Shown here one piece after another: positions 25,352-33,784 of a DNA stretch of 64,000 nucleotides. How positions within the stretch are numbered: the first letter of the stretch is position 1; every line of letters starts with the position of its first letter. Source of the DNA: Myxococcales bacterium (lineage in GTDB: Bacteria; Myxococcota_A; Polyangia; Polyangiales; Polyangiaceae); the NCBI GenBank assembly GCA_016703425.1, contig JADJCA010000002.1, positions 930,001-994,000 on the forward strand, given 5' to 3'. Under the pieces are notes generated by a model, which had not been told where the DNA came from, ran no database searches, and was given only the letters and a program-made list of their open reading frames with translations. A program made the translations under genes and the position numbers.

Positions 25352-26585
25352 GTGACGGAGAGCACGGCGACGGCGACGGCGAGCGAGAAGCGCGAAGAAC
25401 CGAAGCGACGACGAAGGCCGAGTCGCTTCCTCATGGTCCTCGTGGGGCTGACGGGCGCGATGCACGTGTTCTTCGGCGTCGCGGTCTTCGCCTTGGCCCG
25501 GCGACTCCACCCATCAGCGCTCGCGGCGGCGTTCGCGGGCGTCGCGCTCGCGGTGCTCGGGGTCCTCTTGTTCGTGAGCCGAATCAGGCTCGCGATGCCC
25601 GACCGGCGGCGCAACCCGCTCGCCGTTCGCTTCATCGACATCCCCTTCTACGTGCATTTTTGCGCGGCTTTCTTCACGCTACCCATCGGAATGGTGGCAT
25701 CGCTCACGGTGCCGCTATGGGCCCTCGTCAGAGGCGAACGGGTGTCCTTGCCGGCAGACTTCGTGCTGGCGACGTACCTCGTGGGGCTCGCGCTCGCGTC
25801 CTACGGAATTCTGATCCGCCGCCGCTTCTTTCGCGTCGAGCGGCACGACGTCACCATCCCGAACCTCGCCAACGCGCTCGATGGCTTTCGCATCGTGCAG
25901 CTCTCGGACTTGCACATCGGCGCGCTTACACCCAAGTCGTGGGCCGACGCCTGGGTGCGCGCCGCGAACCGCGAAGGTCCACACCTCGCCGTCGTGACGG
26001 GAGACATGGTCTCGAGCGGCGTCGAGTTTCACGATGACATCGCCGACGCGCTCGCGGGCCTAACGGCCGTGCATGGCGCCTTCGTATCGATGGGCAACCA
26101 CGACTACTTTGGAGAGGGGGAGCCGCTCATCTCGCGCTTGCAGGCGAAGGGCTGCACCGTCCTTCGAAACGAAGGCACGCGCATCGACCACGAGGGCGGG
26201 TCGCTCTACCTGGCCGCCGTCGATGACACCTGGACCGGTCGCGCCGACCTCGAGCGCACACTCGAAGGCCGCCCACCGGACGTTCCCGTCGTGCTGCTGG
26301 CACACGAGCCAGCACTCTTCGATCGGGCGAGCGAGGCAGGCGTGGCGTTGACGCTCGGGCCACACGCACGGAGGTCAAGTCGCCGTGCCGTTCTTGGCGC
26401 GCCTCGCGTCCTTGTCGCACCTGACGCATCAGTACCACGTGGGGATCTACCGGCGTGGCGACGCCGTGCTGCACGTGCACCCCGGCCTCGGCACCACGGG
26501 CCCACCGGTGCGCCTCGGTGTCGCGCCCGCCATCGTGGTGCTCACGCTGCGCTGCGGCGCGGCGGGCGCGGCTGACACGACCTGA
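25352..26585 (+). CDS. Membrane metallophosphoesterase, YaeI/YkuE-like, with a 2-base frameshift
   Basis: This is a calcineurin-like phosphoesterase with an N-terminal membrane domain. GTG 25352 opens a basic leader and four hydrophobic segments (to about residue 150). The catalytic domain follows with LSDLHIGAL, VTGDMV, MGNHDYFG and LLAHEP. The last metal motif is broken: after VALTL the frame should read SGHTHGGQVAVPFLA, but two bases are missing near 26354-26357 (CTCGGG where CTCTCGGG is expected). The downstream frame continues cleanly from 26360 to the stop at 26585. The total length is 3n+1, as a 2-base loss predicts. Either a sequencing error or a recent pseudogene. Confidence 0.8.
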
Positions 26586-26591
26586 CGCTTC

Positions 26592-27600
26592 TCAGATATT
26601 TCCGCAGCTAAACGACCATCCGGGCGCGTCCTTGTCGTCGGAGAGCGCGGCGAAGGCGTAGTCGTTGGCGAAGGGCCCGTAGACCATGATCTCGTTCTGG
26701 CCGTCGCGGTTCACATCGGTGACCGCGACGATGCTGGCGCTGCGACCGAATTGCAGGAGTTCCTTGAGCGCTGGCGTCCAGCGGCCGCTGTCGAAGCGCA
26801 CCAAAGCTCCGCCGCCGTTCTTGGCCGTCGCGTAGCGATGACCGCGAACGGTAACGCCAACGGCGCGCTCCGTCGGAATCGACATCGCGTCGGCGGCGGC
26901 CCGCAGCTCCGGTGCGGAGAGCGCCTCTTTGGCGCCAGGCACGACGAGGTCCACGTTCGCCTCCGCGGGCCACACGGCGACGGTGATCTTCTTGGCAATC
27001 CACGGCGCGCCGGCCGGGGTGAACGGCACCGTGACCCCGCGACAGCCGTTGTACATGCAACATGCAGGTGCTTCTGGGGCCTTCAGCTCCGTCTCGTCGA
27101 GTGGGAGGCCGCCTCCCTGCACGAGGGTCATCTTCGCGCCGCCCAACACCTGGACCGCAGCCCGTGGCGGAAGGAGAGACGCACAGGCCGCGCCGAACAC
27201 GAGGGCGCCCTGCTTGGAGCACACGACGGGCATGAAGGGCGTCGGCGCGACGAAGGTGCGTTGCCCCTTATCGGTTAATCCTTCTCTGGGAAACGCGATG
27301 AGTACGACGGCGTCGGGCCCCTTCCGTCGGCGTAGGCGTCGGCGGCGGCGGCGAGGTCGGGGTCGGGGTCGGGGTGACTAGGGTCCTAGCGGCCCCGTCG
27401 ACACGCCTTTCCTCCGTCCCTTCGGGACTCCGTCCAGTCATGTTCGGGGTCGAACGCTGCGCGGGCGCCGCGGCGTCCGCAACGGTTGAATGACGGACGC
27501 TGGGGCGCTCCTGTGCGCCACAGGCCGCGAGGCCCGCGGCAACCGCGACCAGCCTTACCGCAGCGAGACGCCGCGACGCTGAGCGAGCCTCACGGCTCAT
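26592..27600 (-). CDS. Lipoprotein with VCBS/FG-GAP-like motif, +1 frameshift in homopolymer
   Basis: Read from ATG 27600, the leader ends in the lipobox GLAAC and is followed by a disordered linker and a PTPTPT tract. The downstream part is in another frame. It reads PDAVVLIAFPREGLTDKGQ, runs through paired-cysteine segments (PACCMYNGC) and ends near a VTDVNRDGQNEIMVYG calcium-binding-like repeat. The frames join perfectly if one base is removed from the C4 run at 27318-27321. The length (3n+1) agrees. The start overlaps the 3' end of the SppA-like gene by 11 bp, which supports coupling and the chosen start. Confidence 0.7.
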
Positions 27601-30142
27601 CGTCGTCGCGGGCCGCTTCTTCACCTTCCGGTGCCCACTCGAGACGAGCGAGAGGCGTCTCCCCCTTGTGGGCGACGAAGGGCGCGAGCCCCTGGGCGGC
27701 GTCGCGCAGTTGCGCGGGCAAAGGCGGCAAGATCGACAGGCTTCCGAAGCCGGCCGCCGAGAGCGCTTGCTCCACCAACGTCTTGTCCGGCGGCGGCACC
27801 TCGAGGATGGGCGCGTCGTAGGGCAAGCCACCGGCTTCGCGAGCGGCAGCGAGCGCCTCGCGCAAGCCCCCCAAACGATCGACGAGACCGAGCTGTTTCG
27901 CTTGTTGTCCCGTCCACACGCGGCCCTGCCCGACGGCGTTCACTTGCTCTTTGGTCATGTGACGGCCCTCCGCCACGCGCGACAGGAACATGTCGTAAAA
28001 CTGGAGAATCTTCACGCGGAGCGCCTCGCGCTCGTCGTCGGTGAAGCCGCGGTAAAAGGACTCGGCGTCGGCGCGCGGCGTCGCCTTGTAGGTTTCGACG
28101 TTGACGCCGATCTTGCGCAGCAGCTCGCTCACGTCAGCCTTGCCGTAGAAGATGCCGATGCTCCCGGTGATCGTGAGCGGCAGCGCAAAGATGGTGCGGC
28201 CCGGCGACGCGATGTAGTAGCCACCGCTCGCCGCCGACGAGCCCATGCTCACGATGAGCGGCTTCTTCTTGGCCAACTCCGACAGCTCGCGCCACATGAC
28301 GTCAGCCGCCATCGACGAACCGCCGGGGCTCTCGATGCGGAGCACGACGGCCTTCACCGTGGGATCATCCTTGAGGCGCTTGGCCTGCTCTTGGATCGTG
28401 TAAGAGCCGAGGAGGCGAATGTTGAGCAGCGGCACCGTCTCGGAGCGGCCGTCGATCATGTCGCCCTGCACGAGGAGCACGCCGATCTTGGCGCGCGGCC
28501 CAAAGGCTGCCGGCGCCTTCTTTTCGTCCTTCCACTTCTCGAGCGAGACCTTGCGGCCGAGCATCTCCGACACGACGTCGTCGATCTGATCATCGTGCGC
28601 GTAGCCATCCACGAAGCCCGCGTCGCGCGCCTCCGGTGCGATGAAAGGCCCGCGCAAGGTGGCGGCGCGGACGCGCTCTTCGCTGATCTTGCGACCTTGC
28701 GCCACGCTCTTGGTGAAGACCGCTTCGAAATTGCGCAGCAGGTCTTCCTTGTCGGCGCGTGCCGTGTCGCTGGCTCGCTCGTTGGTGAACTGCTCGGGCG
28801 CGGCCTTGTGATCGCTGATGCGAAGGATCTCGGCCTTGACGCCGAGCTTGTCCAAGAGGCCTTTCAAGTAGAAGTACTGGAACTTGAGGCCCGAATACCG
28901 AATGCCGCCGGCGGGGTTGATGACCGTTCGGTCCGCGTGCGCGCACACGTAAAGAGAGCGCGGCCCGCCAATCTCGAGGCTGCACAGGACCTTCTTGCCT
29001 CGTGCGCGAAGGACGCGAATGGCGTCAGCGACCTCCTCGGCGTGCGCGTACGAGCTCGCCGGCTCGTCGCGGACGATGAGCGCAAGCGCCGAGACGCTCG
29101 GATCGTCGGCCATGGTCCAGAGACTGCGCAGCAGCTTCATGTGCCCGCGCGCCCCCGGTGTCGATTCGATGCGGATGGAGACGGCGCGCTCGGGGCGGAG
29201 CACGCCGGGAACGGAGTAGCCACGGATGGCGGCGCTGCCGAAGGCGCCGAGGCTGCTCGGTCGTCCGAGACCGTTGCCGAAGGCGAGGCCGCCACCAAAG
29301 GAAGCATGCCCGCCAAAGCCAAGCTCGAGTCCGGCCGTGGCCACGACACCGCGCCGCTGATCGTTCGGAAGGTGCGCGATCTCGACGTCACCGCGGGCGC
29401 GTCCCACGTACGGCACATCGATGCCGAGCGACGCGCGCGGAATCCATTGATCGGTCCCCTGCAGGTACTTCGCGTCAATCGCCAGCTCGAGGTCGCGGCG
29501 CCCCGTCGGCCTTAGGGCCGCCGAGAGCACGTAGCTCTGATCGAGGATGGGGAAGCCCGCGGCGATCTTCACGATGCTTGGGCCGTTGAAGTCGTGGGCG
29601 ACGGCGGCGAGCGCGAGCTGCGAGAAGGGGCGAACGCTGAGGCCCGCCGACACGCCGAGGAGGGCGTCGGTGAAGATGTTCGACGAGTAGGAGCGCTGGA
29701 TGCTCGCGCCGAAGGACGCGCGATCGCCAAAGCGGTAGGCGAGGGCCCACGTCAGCCAGCTGTAGTCGACGCCGTTGTACGGAAGCCCCGCCGCCGAGGG
29801 CGGCTGCACGTAGTCGAAACGAAGCCCCGTCGCGAGGCCGAACATGAGCGGCGTGGCAGCCTCGAAGGCGTGGCCGCAGTTGACCTTCGCGCGCGGCGGC
29901 CCGCCCGCCGGCGCCTCCACGTCGAAACACCCGAAGCCGGTCCAGCGTGTTTCCCACGAGGGCATGTTGGCCACGTTCGCGGGGTTGAGGACGATGGCCT
30001 GCGAGGTGTCGTCGGTAGACGCGGAGCGACCGGGCGACGAGATCCGCTCCGCCCGCGGCGCCATCGGCTCACCGGCTTCGGCGGTCGCGGCCAACGTGAG
30101 GCCCGTGCAGAGCGCAGTAAAAGCAAGCTTCGAGGTTCTCAT
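27590..30142 (-). CDS. Outer-membrane barrel-SppA (S49) signal peptide peptidase fusion
   Basis: An 850-residue protein with a signal peptide (cleavage near TAEAG). Residues about 30-330 look like an outer-membrane beta barrel, beginning with TSQAIVLNPANVANMPS and continuing in amphipathic strands. Residues about 340-820 are a complete tandem S49 peptidase. The general-base lysine is in ISDHKAAPEQF (about residue 445). The nucleophile serine lies in VSMGSSAASGGYY (about residue 635), preceded by LRIESPGGS and followed by ITGSIGIF. S49 enzymes of this type normally sit in the inner membrane, so the barrel suggests a different location. A lipoprotein gene overlaps its 3' end. Confidence 0.85.
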   Translation of the reverse strand: MRTSKLAFTALCTGLTLAATAEAGEPMAPRAERISSPGRSASTDDTSQAIVLNPANVANMPSWETRWTGFGCFDVEAPAGGPPRAKVNCGHAFEAATPLMFGLATGLRFDYVQPPSAAGLPYNGVDYSWLTWALAYRFGDRASFGASIQRSYSSNIFTDALLGVSAGLSVRPFSQLALAAVAHDFNGPSIVKIAAGFPILDQSYVLSAALRPTGRRDLELAIDAKYLQGTDQWIPRASLGIDVPYVGRARGDVEIAHLPNDQRRGVVATAGLELGFGGHASFGGGLAFGNGLGRPSSLGAFGSAAIRGYSVPGVLRPERAVSIRIESTPGARGHMKLLRSLWTMADDPSVSALALIVRDEPASSYAHAEEVADAIRVLRARGKKVLCSLEIGGPRSLYVCAHADRTVINPAGGIRYSGLKFQYFYLKGLLDKLGVKAEILRISDHKAAPEQFTNERASDTARADKEDLLRNFEAVFTKSVAQGRKISEERVRAATLRGPFIAPEARDAGFVDGYAHDDQIDDVVSEMLGRKVSLEKWKDEKKAPAAFGPRAKIGVLLVQGDMIDGRSETVPLLNIRLLGSYTIQEQAKRLKDDPTVKAVVLRIESPGGSSMAADVMWRELSELAKKKPLIVSMGSSAASGGYYIASPGRTIFALPLTITGSIGIFYGKADVSELLRKIGVNVETYKATPRADAESFYRGFTDDEREALRVKILQFYDMFLSRVAEGRHMTKEQVNAVGQGRVWTGQQAKQLGLVDRLGGLREALAAAREAGGLPYDAPILEVPPPDKTLVEQALSAAGFGSLSILPPLPAQLRDAAQGLAPFVAHKGETPLARLEWAPEGEEAARDDDEP

Positions 30143-30165
30143 GGTCCGGCTCCCGTTCGGTCGTA

Positions 30166-30675
30166 TCAAGCAAGCGTGGCGAGATCAGTGAGCGTGGCCG
30201 CTTCGGCGGCGAGGGTCTTTTGCACTTCGGCGAAGATGAGGCGCTCGCCGAGCTGGCGAAGGCCTTGCGGCACGAAGAGCGAGAGGGCGCCAAGGACGAC
30301 GCGCCGCGTGCGACCACCGGCAAGGGGCAGGAGGCGGTATTCGCCCTGCGCGGTGAAGTACTTCGCCCACTCGGGCTTCTTGTGGGGGCGAATGCTCCAC
30401 GACGACGCGTGATCGACGACGCGGTAGACGGAGCGCTCCTCCCAGGAGCACATCTCCTTGGTGACGTACGGACGAGCGAAGGCCGGGAGCTTCACGTTGG
30501 CCTGGTAGGCCCACACGCGTTCGAGCTCGGTCCCGGTGAAGTGGTGTGCCGTTTGCTCGACCGACTCGACCCCCGAGAGTCGCGGCTTCAGGTTGTCGAC
30601 GAGCATCGGCGAAAGCACGGCGAGCTCCACCGCGTCGAGCGGGATGTCGAACTCGTGCGCCACCTCAAAGTCCAT
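30166..30675 (-). CDS. DUF2505-like (SRPBCC-fold) protein
   Basis: A 169-residue soluble protein. It begins MDFEVAHEFDIPLDAVELAV, the usual start of SRPBCC/START-like helix-grip proteins, and ends in the expected long C-terminal helix (ERLIFAEVQKTLAAEAATL). The segment between is beta-rich. DUF2505 proteins bind hydrophobic ligands presumably, but no function is known. It lies 23 bp upstream of the barrel-SppA gene and is probably co-transcribed. ATG 30675 is chosen as the natural domain start. Confidence 0.75.
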   Translation of the reverse strand: MDFEVAHEFDIPLDAVELAVLSPMLVDNLKPRLSGVESVEQTAHHFTGTELERVWAYQANVKLPAFARPYVTKEMCSWEERSVYRVVDHASSWSIRPHKKPEWAKYFTAQGEYRLLPLAGGRTRRVVLGALSLFVPQGLRQLGERLIFAEVQKTLAAEAATLTDLATLA

Positions 30676-30866
30676 GGGAGCCGGGAGAATAGAGCAAGTC
30701 GCGCCGCGCCGTGGTGGAAGGACGCGGCTGGGACGCACGGGCCCCGGCGGTGCGCGCCCCGCGGTCGCATGACGCTCACCGAATCAACGTCAACGACTCA
30801 GGATCGGTGGACCTGAGTTGGGGGTCAGTTCAAGGTCATGACGACGACACCAAACGGGAGCAGACG

Positions 30867-31445
30867 ATGAGCCTGGGTGAAGGTCTCGCCAGAAAAATGA
30901 AACCGGTAAGCCGCGAACTGCGGGTGGCGTTGGCCGCCGAATGCGCCAGCCGCGTGGCCCCCGTCTACGTGGAGTACCCCGTTGGATTCTCCTATTCGGA
31001 GGTCGAGCGCGCCGTGGACATCGCGTGGCAGTTCGCTGCCGGAACCCCGTACGACGACGCTGAGATCCAGGTTTGCGTGGCCAACGTCACGAAGCTTGTC
31101 GAGTACTACTACGACGACGGCCTCGACGTACTGGCCGAAACGACCACCGCGGTGTTGCGCGCGCTGGAATGCGTCCTCGGCAACGACAAGGAATCCCTGC
31201 GCGCCGTTGGCCGCGGCATGGTGTCAGCGCGCGCCGCTGCGCAGGCTGCCGAGGCCATGGCCAACGACGGCCAGCATTCCACGTTCACCAAGGAAGCGGC
31301 CCTGAACGAGGAGGCACGTTGGCAGGACAAGGCCATCGCCATCGCCTGCACCTGGCAGGGCCCGGTTTCGACCACGATGTTCGCTGCGGCAGGCGCCAAG
31401 CCGCCCGAGTGGTTCACCGACTGGCTGAAGCGGAGCGACCGCTGA
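30867..31445 (+). CDS. DUF416-like protein, possible immunity protein
   Basis: A 192-residue soluble, helical, acidic protein. It contains RVALAAECASRVAPVYVEY near the N terminus and ALECVLGNDKESLRAVG in the middle. This resembles the DUF416 family (R-x-x-P-x-Y followed by a helical bundle), members of which occur as immunity-type proteins, but the match is from memory of the pattern. ATG 30867 has GGGAG at ribosome-binding distance. The gene stands alone on the plus strand between minus-strand genes. After its TGA the same frame continues into a SUKH-domain fragment. Confidence 0.6.
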   Translation: MSLGEGLARKMKPVSRELRVALAAECASRVAPVYVEYPVGFSYSEVERAVDIAWQFAAGTPYDDAEIQVCVANVTKLVEYYYDDGLDVLAETTTAVLRALECVLGNDKESLRAVGRGMVSARAAAQAAEAMANDGQHSTFTKEAALNEEARWQDKAIAIACTWQGPVSTTMFAAAGAKPPEWFTDWLKRSDR

Positions 31446-31484
31446 GAGGCGCACCTGCGGCGACGCCCGCCGTTCGCCAATCGA

Positions 31485-31703
31485 TTGGCCAGCACGTATT
31501 CGGGCGGGACGGGACCGGGCCCGGGCTTTCTGGCCGTCGCGCATCTCGGCTGCGGCGTCTACGACGCCATCGTCTCGAAGGGCGAGCTGCGTGGGACCAT
31601 GTGGTGTTGCGACATGGCGTGGCGTCCGTACACATCCAGCGATCGACCGATTGGCTTTCTCGATTGGTACGAGAGCTGGCTGGATAGGAATTTGACCCGG
31701 TGA
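31485..31703 (+). pseudogene. C-terminal fragment of SMI1/KNR4 (SUKH) domain
   Basis: Seventy-two residues in frame after TTG 31485. They match the last third of a SUKH domain: GGTGPGPGFLAVAHLGCG, then GELRGTMWCCDMAW and the closing FLDWYESWLDR. Full-length SUKH proteins have about 100 more residues before this point, which are missing. SUKH proteins are classic immunity proteins against polymorphic toxins. The fragment is in the same frame as the DUF416-like gene, separated only by its TGA stop (31443-31445) and 39 bases. It is a truncated remnant or a short surviving gene. Confidence 0.65.
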
Positions 31704-31716
31704 GTGATGAGGGCGC

Positions 31717-33270
31717 TCACTGCGGCACGAGAGCGCAGTTCGTGCTGTCGACGTTGGTGGCCCAGCCGGTGATGACCGCGGTGTTGGGCACGAAGAAGTC
31801 GGGGGACGCCATGTTGATGACGTTCTTCTGCACCGTCACGCCGACGAAGATGCCCGAGTAGTTGTAGGCCTGGATACCGGCCGTGAAACAGTTCTTCTCG
31901 AGCACCGTGTTGCCGCTCGAGCCGAAGACCCCGGCCGCACTGCCGCCGGTCTGGCGCACCGTGTTGTAGGCCACGTAGTTGTTCTTGCCGGGGTCGTGAC
32001 CTGAGCCGGGCCGCATGTCGCCCATGGTGAAGCCGGCCGAGGACGGCTCGGAGATGCCGACGTTGATGTCGTTGTTCGTCAGCCGAATGTTGCTCGCTTC
32101 GAAGAAGCTGACGGCGTCGCTAGCGTAGTTCTGCCCACGCACCTGGTTGCCGTCGATGGTGCCGCCGGTGGCATAGTCGTATTCGATGGCCGAGCCGCAC
32201 CCTTCGCAGCCACCTTTGAAGGTCGTGAGCTTGTTCTTGCTGGTCGTCACATTGGTGCTGTTGTCGACCAAGACGCCGCGGAAGCCGTCGTGGATCGAGT
32301 TGTATTCGAGAACGACCCCGTTCGCGCCGCTCGTAACCGCGATGTTGGCTCCGCCACCGCAGGGACCGATGTCGCTATCGCGAACGGTGACGTTCGCCAC
32401 GGTGATGACGATGCACGGCCCGTTGGGGTTCGAGATGCGAACGCCCGAGATGACCTGCCCTGGCGTAGCGGTGATCGGAGCCGAGCTCGTGAAGGTCGTG
32501 ACGCGCGGCCCGGGGGCGCCGGTTGCGGGTGGGGGCGAACTCGGCGGCGGAGTGGCGGGAGGGGTCGTTGCCGGCGGGGGCGTGGCCGGAGGCGGCGACG
32601 ACGCGCCGCTCAGGTCGGCGGAGCTGTAGTCGCAGAAGTTCTGGTACGGCGTGGGCACGGTGACGCCGAAGGCGCCGTCTTCACACTTGATCGCTCCGGT
32701 AGCGACCTTCACGGTGTACGCGCCGGGCACGCCGTAACGGACCTCGCGACGGCCGGTGAAGGTGCACGTGTCGCCCGGCGCGGGTGCCGCCTCAGCCGCG
32801 CAGCGCGTCCAGGTGACGGTGGCCGGCGGCGTGACCGGCGGGGGCGTCGTGGTCGGCGTCGGCGTTGGGGTTGGCGTTGGGGTTGGGGTTGGGGTTGGGG
32901 TTGGCGTTGGCGTTGGCGTTGGCGTTGGCGTTGGCGTGGACGGCACCGGCGCGGGTAGCGTGTCGCCGCTGTAATCGCAGAAGTTCTGATACGGCGTGGG
33001 CACCGTCACGCCGAAGGCGCCGTCGCTGCACTCGATGCGGCCAGTGACGACCTTCTTCGTGTATTTGCCCCGCGCGCCATAGCGCACGGTCCGCGTCCCT
33101 GGCACCGTACAAATATCGCCCGGCGTCGGTGCCGCCTCGGCAGCGCAACGGGTCCACGTCGTCAGCTCCTGCGTAAGCTGGCCCGCTTCTTCGTCCTCGA
33201 CGTTGCAATGCGCCACGGCGAAGGGCGATGACACGGCGAGGAGGACGAGCGCGAGGCGGCGAGCTGACAT
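31717..33270 (-). CDS. Surface protein: duplicated Cys module plus right-handed beta-helix
   Basis: A 517-residue exported protein; the leader begins MSARRLALVLLAVSSPFAVA. A module of about 60 residues occurs twice (about residues 38-100 and 150-215). Both copies start WTRCAAEAAP and end GAFGVTVPTPYQNFCDYS. The copies are joined by a long Pro-Thr repeat and followed by a second Pro/Ser-rich linker. The last 270 residues look like a parallel beta-helix of pectate-lyase or NosD type, with short asparagine-rich coils (GVVLEYNSIHDGFRGVLVDN). ATG 33270 has AAGGAG upstream. The substrate, possibly a polysaccharide, is unknown. Confidence 0.8.
   Translation of the reverse strand: MSARRLALVLLAVSSPFAVAHCNVEDEEAGQLTQELTTWTRCAAEAAPTPGDICTVPGTRTVRYGARGKYTKKVVTGRIECSDGAFGVTVPTPYQNFCDYSGDTLPAPVPSTPTPTPTPTPTPTPTPTPTPTPTPTPTPTTTPPPVTPPATVTWTRCAAEAAPAPGDTCTFTGRREVRYGVPGAYTVKVATGAIKCEDGAFGVTVPTPYQNFCDYSSADLSGASSPPPATPPPATTPPATPPPSSPPPATGAPGPRVTTFTSSAPITATPGQVISGVRISNPNGPCIVITVANVTVRDSDIGPCGGGANIAVTSGANGVVLEYNSIHDGFRGVLVDNSTNVTTSKNKLTTFKGGCEGCGSAIEYDYATGGTIDGNQVRGQNYASDAVSFFEASNIRLTNNDINVGISEPSSAGFTMGDMRPGSGHDPGKNNYVAYNTVRQTGGSAAGVFGSSGNTVLEKNCFTAGIQAYNYSGIFVGVTVQKNVINMASPDFFVPNTAVITGWATNVDSTNCALVPQ
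32861..32938. repeat. Hexanucleotide microsatellite coding for a Pro-Thr linker
   Basis: About thirteen units of GGCGTT/GGGGTT (plus strand) encode the Pro-Thr tract between the two Cys modules of the beta-helix protein. The unit length is a multiple of three, so slippage would change the linker length without breaking the frame. Confidence 0.85.
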
Positions 33271-33784
33271 GGAGTTCTCCTTGGGCCGGCGAGCCGGGCG
33301 CGATGGACAAGGCAGAGCGCATGCCGTCGTGGGGTACCGTCGGGAGCGGACAAGCCGCAGGTGCACCGCAAGAAGCGGGCACTTGGACGCGCTTTGGGCC
33401 GACCTTGATGCCGAGAGGCCACACCTCTGTGGACCCGAGGAGTCGACCTCGTGCGCCCGCGCTACGCCAGCTCGGTAAAACTCGTCAGGCTGATACGGCC
33501 GCTTGCTTCACAACGACACGCGCCTCGGCGTCCCAGCTCTCGAATCCGATGCAGGCCGCAACGACACGGTCGCATCGGTAGTCGACATTTGCTGGTGGAC
33601 TTCTTGAGGCCCGGTCGCGTCGTTTGGGAATCGCCGGTCGGTGCAGCCTGTGGTTCCTCAGACCGCGTTCCTCAGATCCGGGGATGAGCGTCGGTTGCCT
33701 CGGGGGCCGTGTGACGCAATGTGGGTTCCGCCAGTATTTACTTCAGCAAGACGAAGGATCTAGCGACACATCGCAGGTGGCACC
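33271..33784. other. 514-bp intergenic region between divergent genes
   Basis: No convincing gene is seen here. It should contain the promoters of the beta-helix protein gene (minus) and the tandem-repeat protein gene (plus). A direct repeat, GTTCCTCAGA at 33653-33662 and 33667-33676 with a 14-bp period, lies about 110-130 bp before the repeat-protein start. An AT-richer element (TATTTA near 33735) lies about 45 bp before that start. Confidence 0.5.
33653..33676. promoter_or_regulatory. Short direct repeat, possible operator
   Basis: GTTCCTCAGA occurs twice with a 14-bp period, about 110-130 bp upstream of the tandem-repeat protein gene. The period is not a whole helical turn, so a tandem-binding regulator is only one possibility. 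Confidence 0.2.

Noticed and set aside
27668..29515. 615-codon open frame on the plus strand opposite the barrel-SppA gene
   Set aside because: Arg/Ala/Leu-rich antisense shadow of a gene with intact catalytic motifs.
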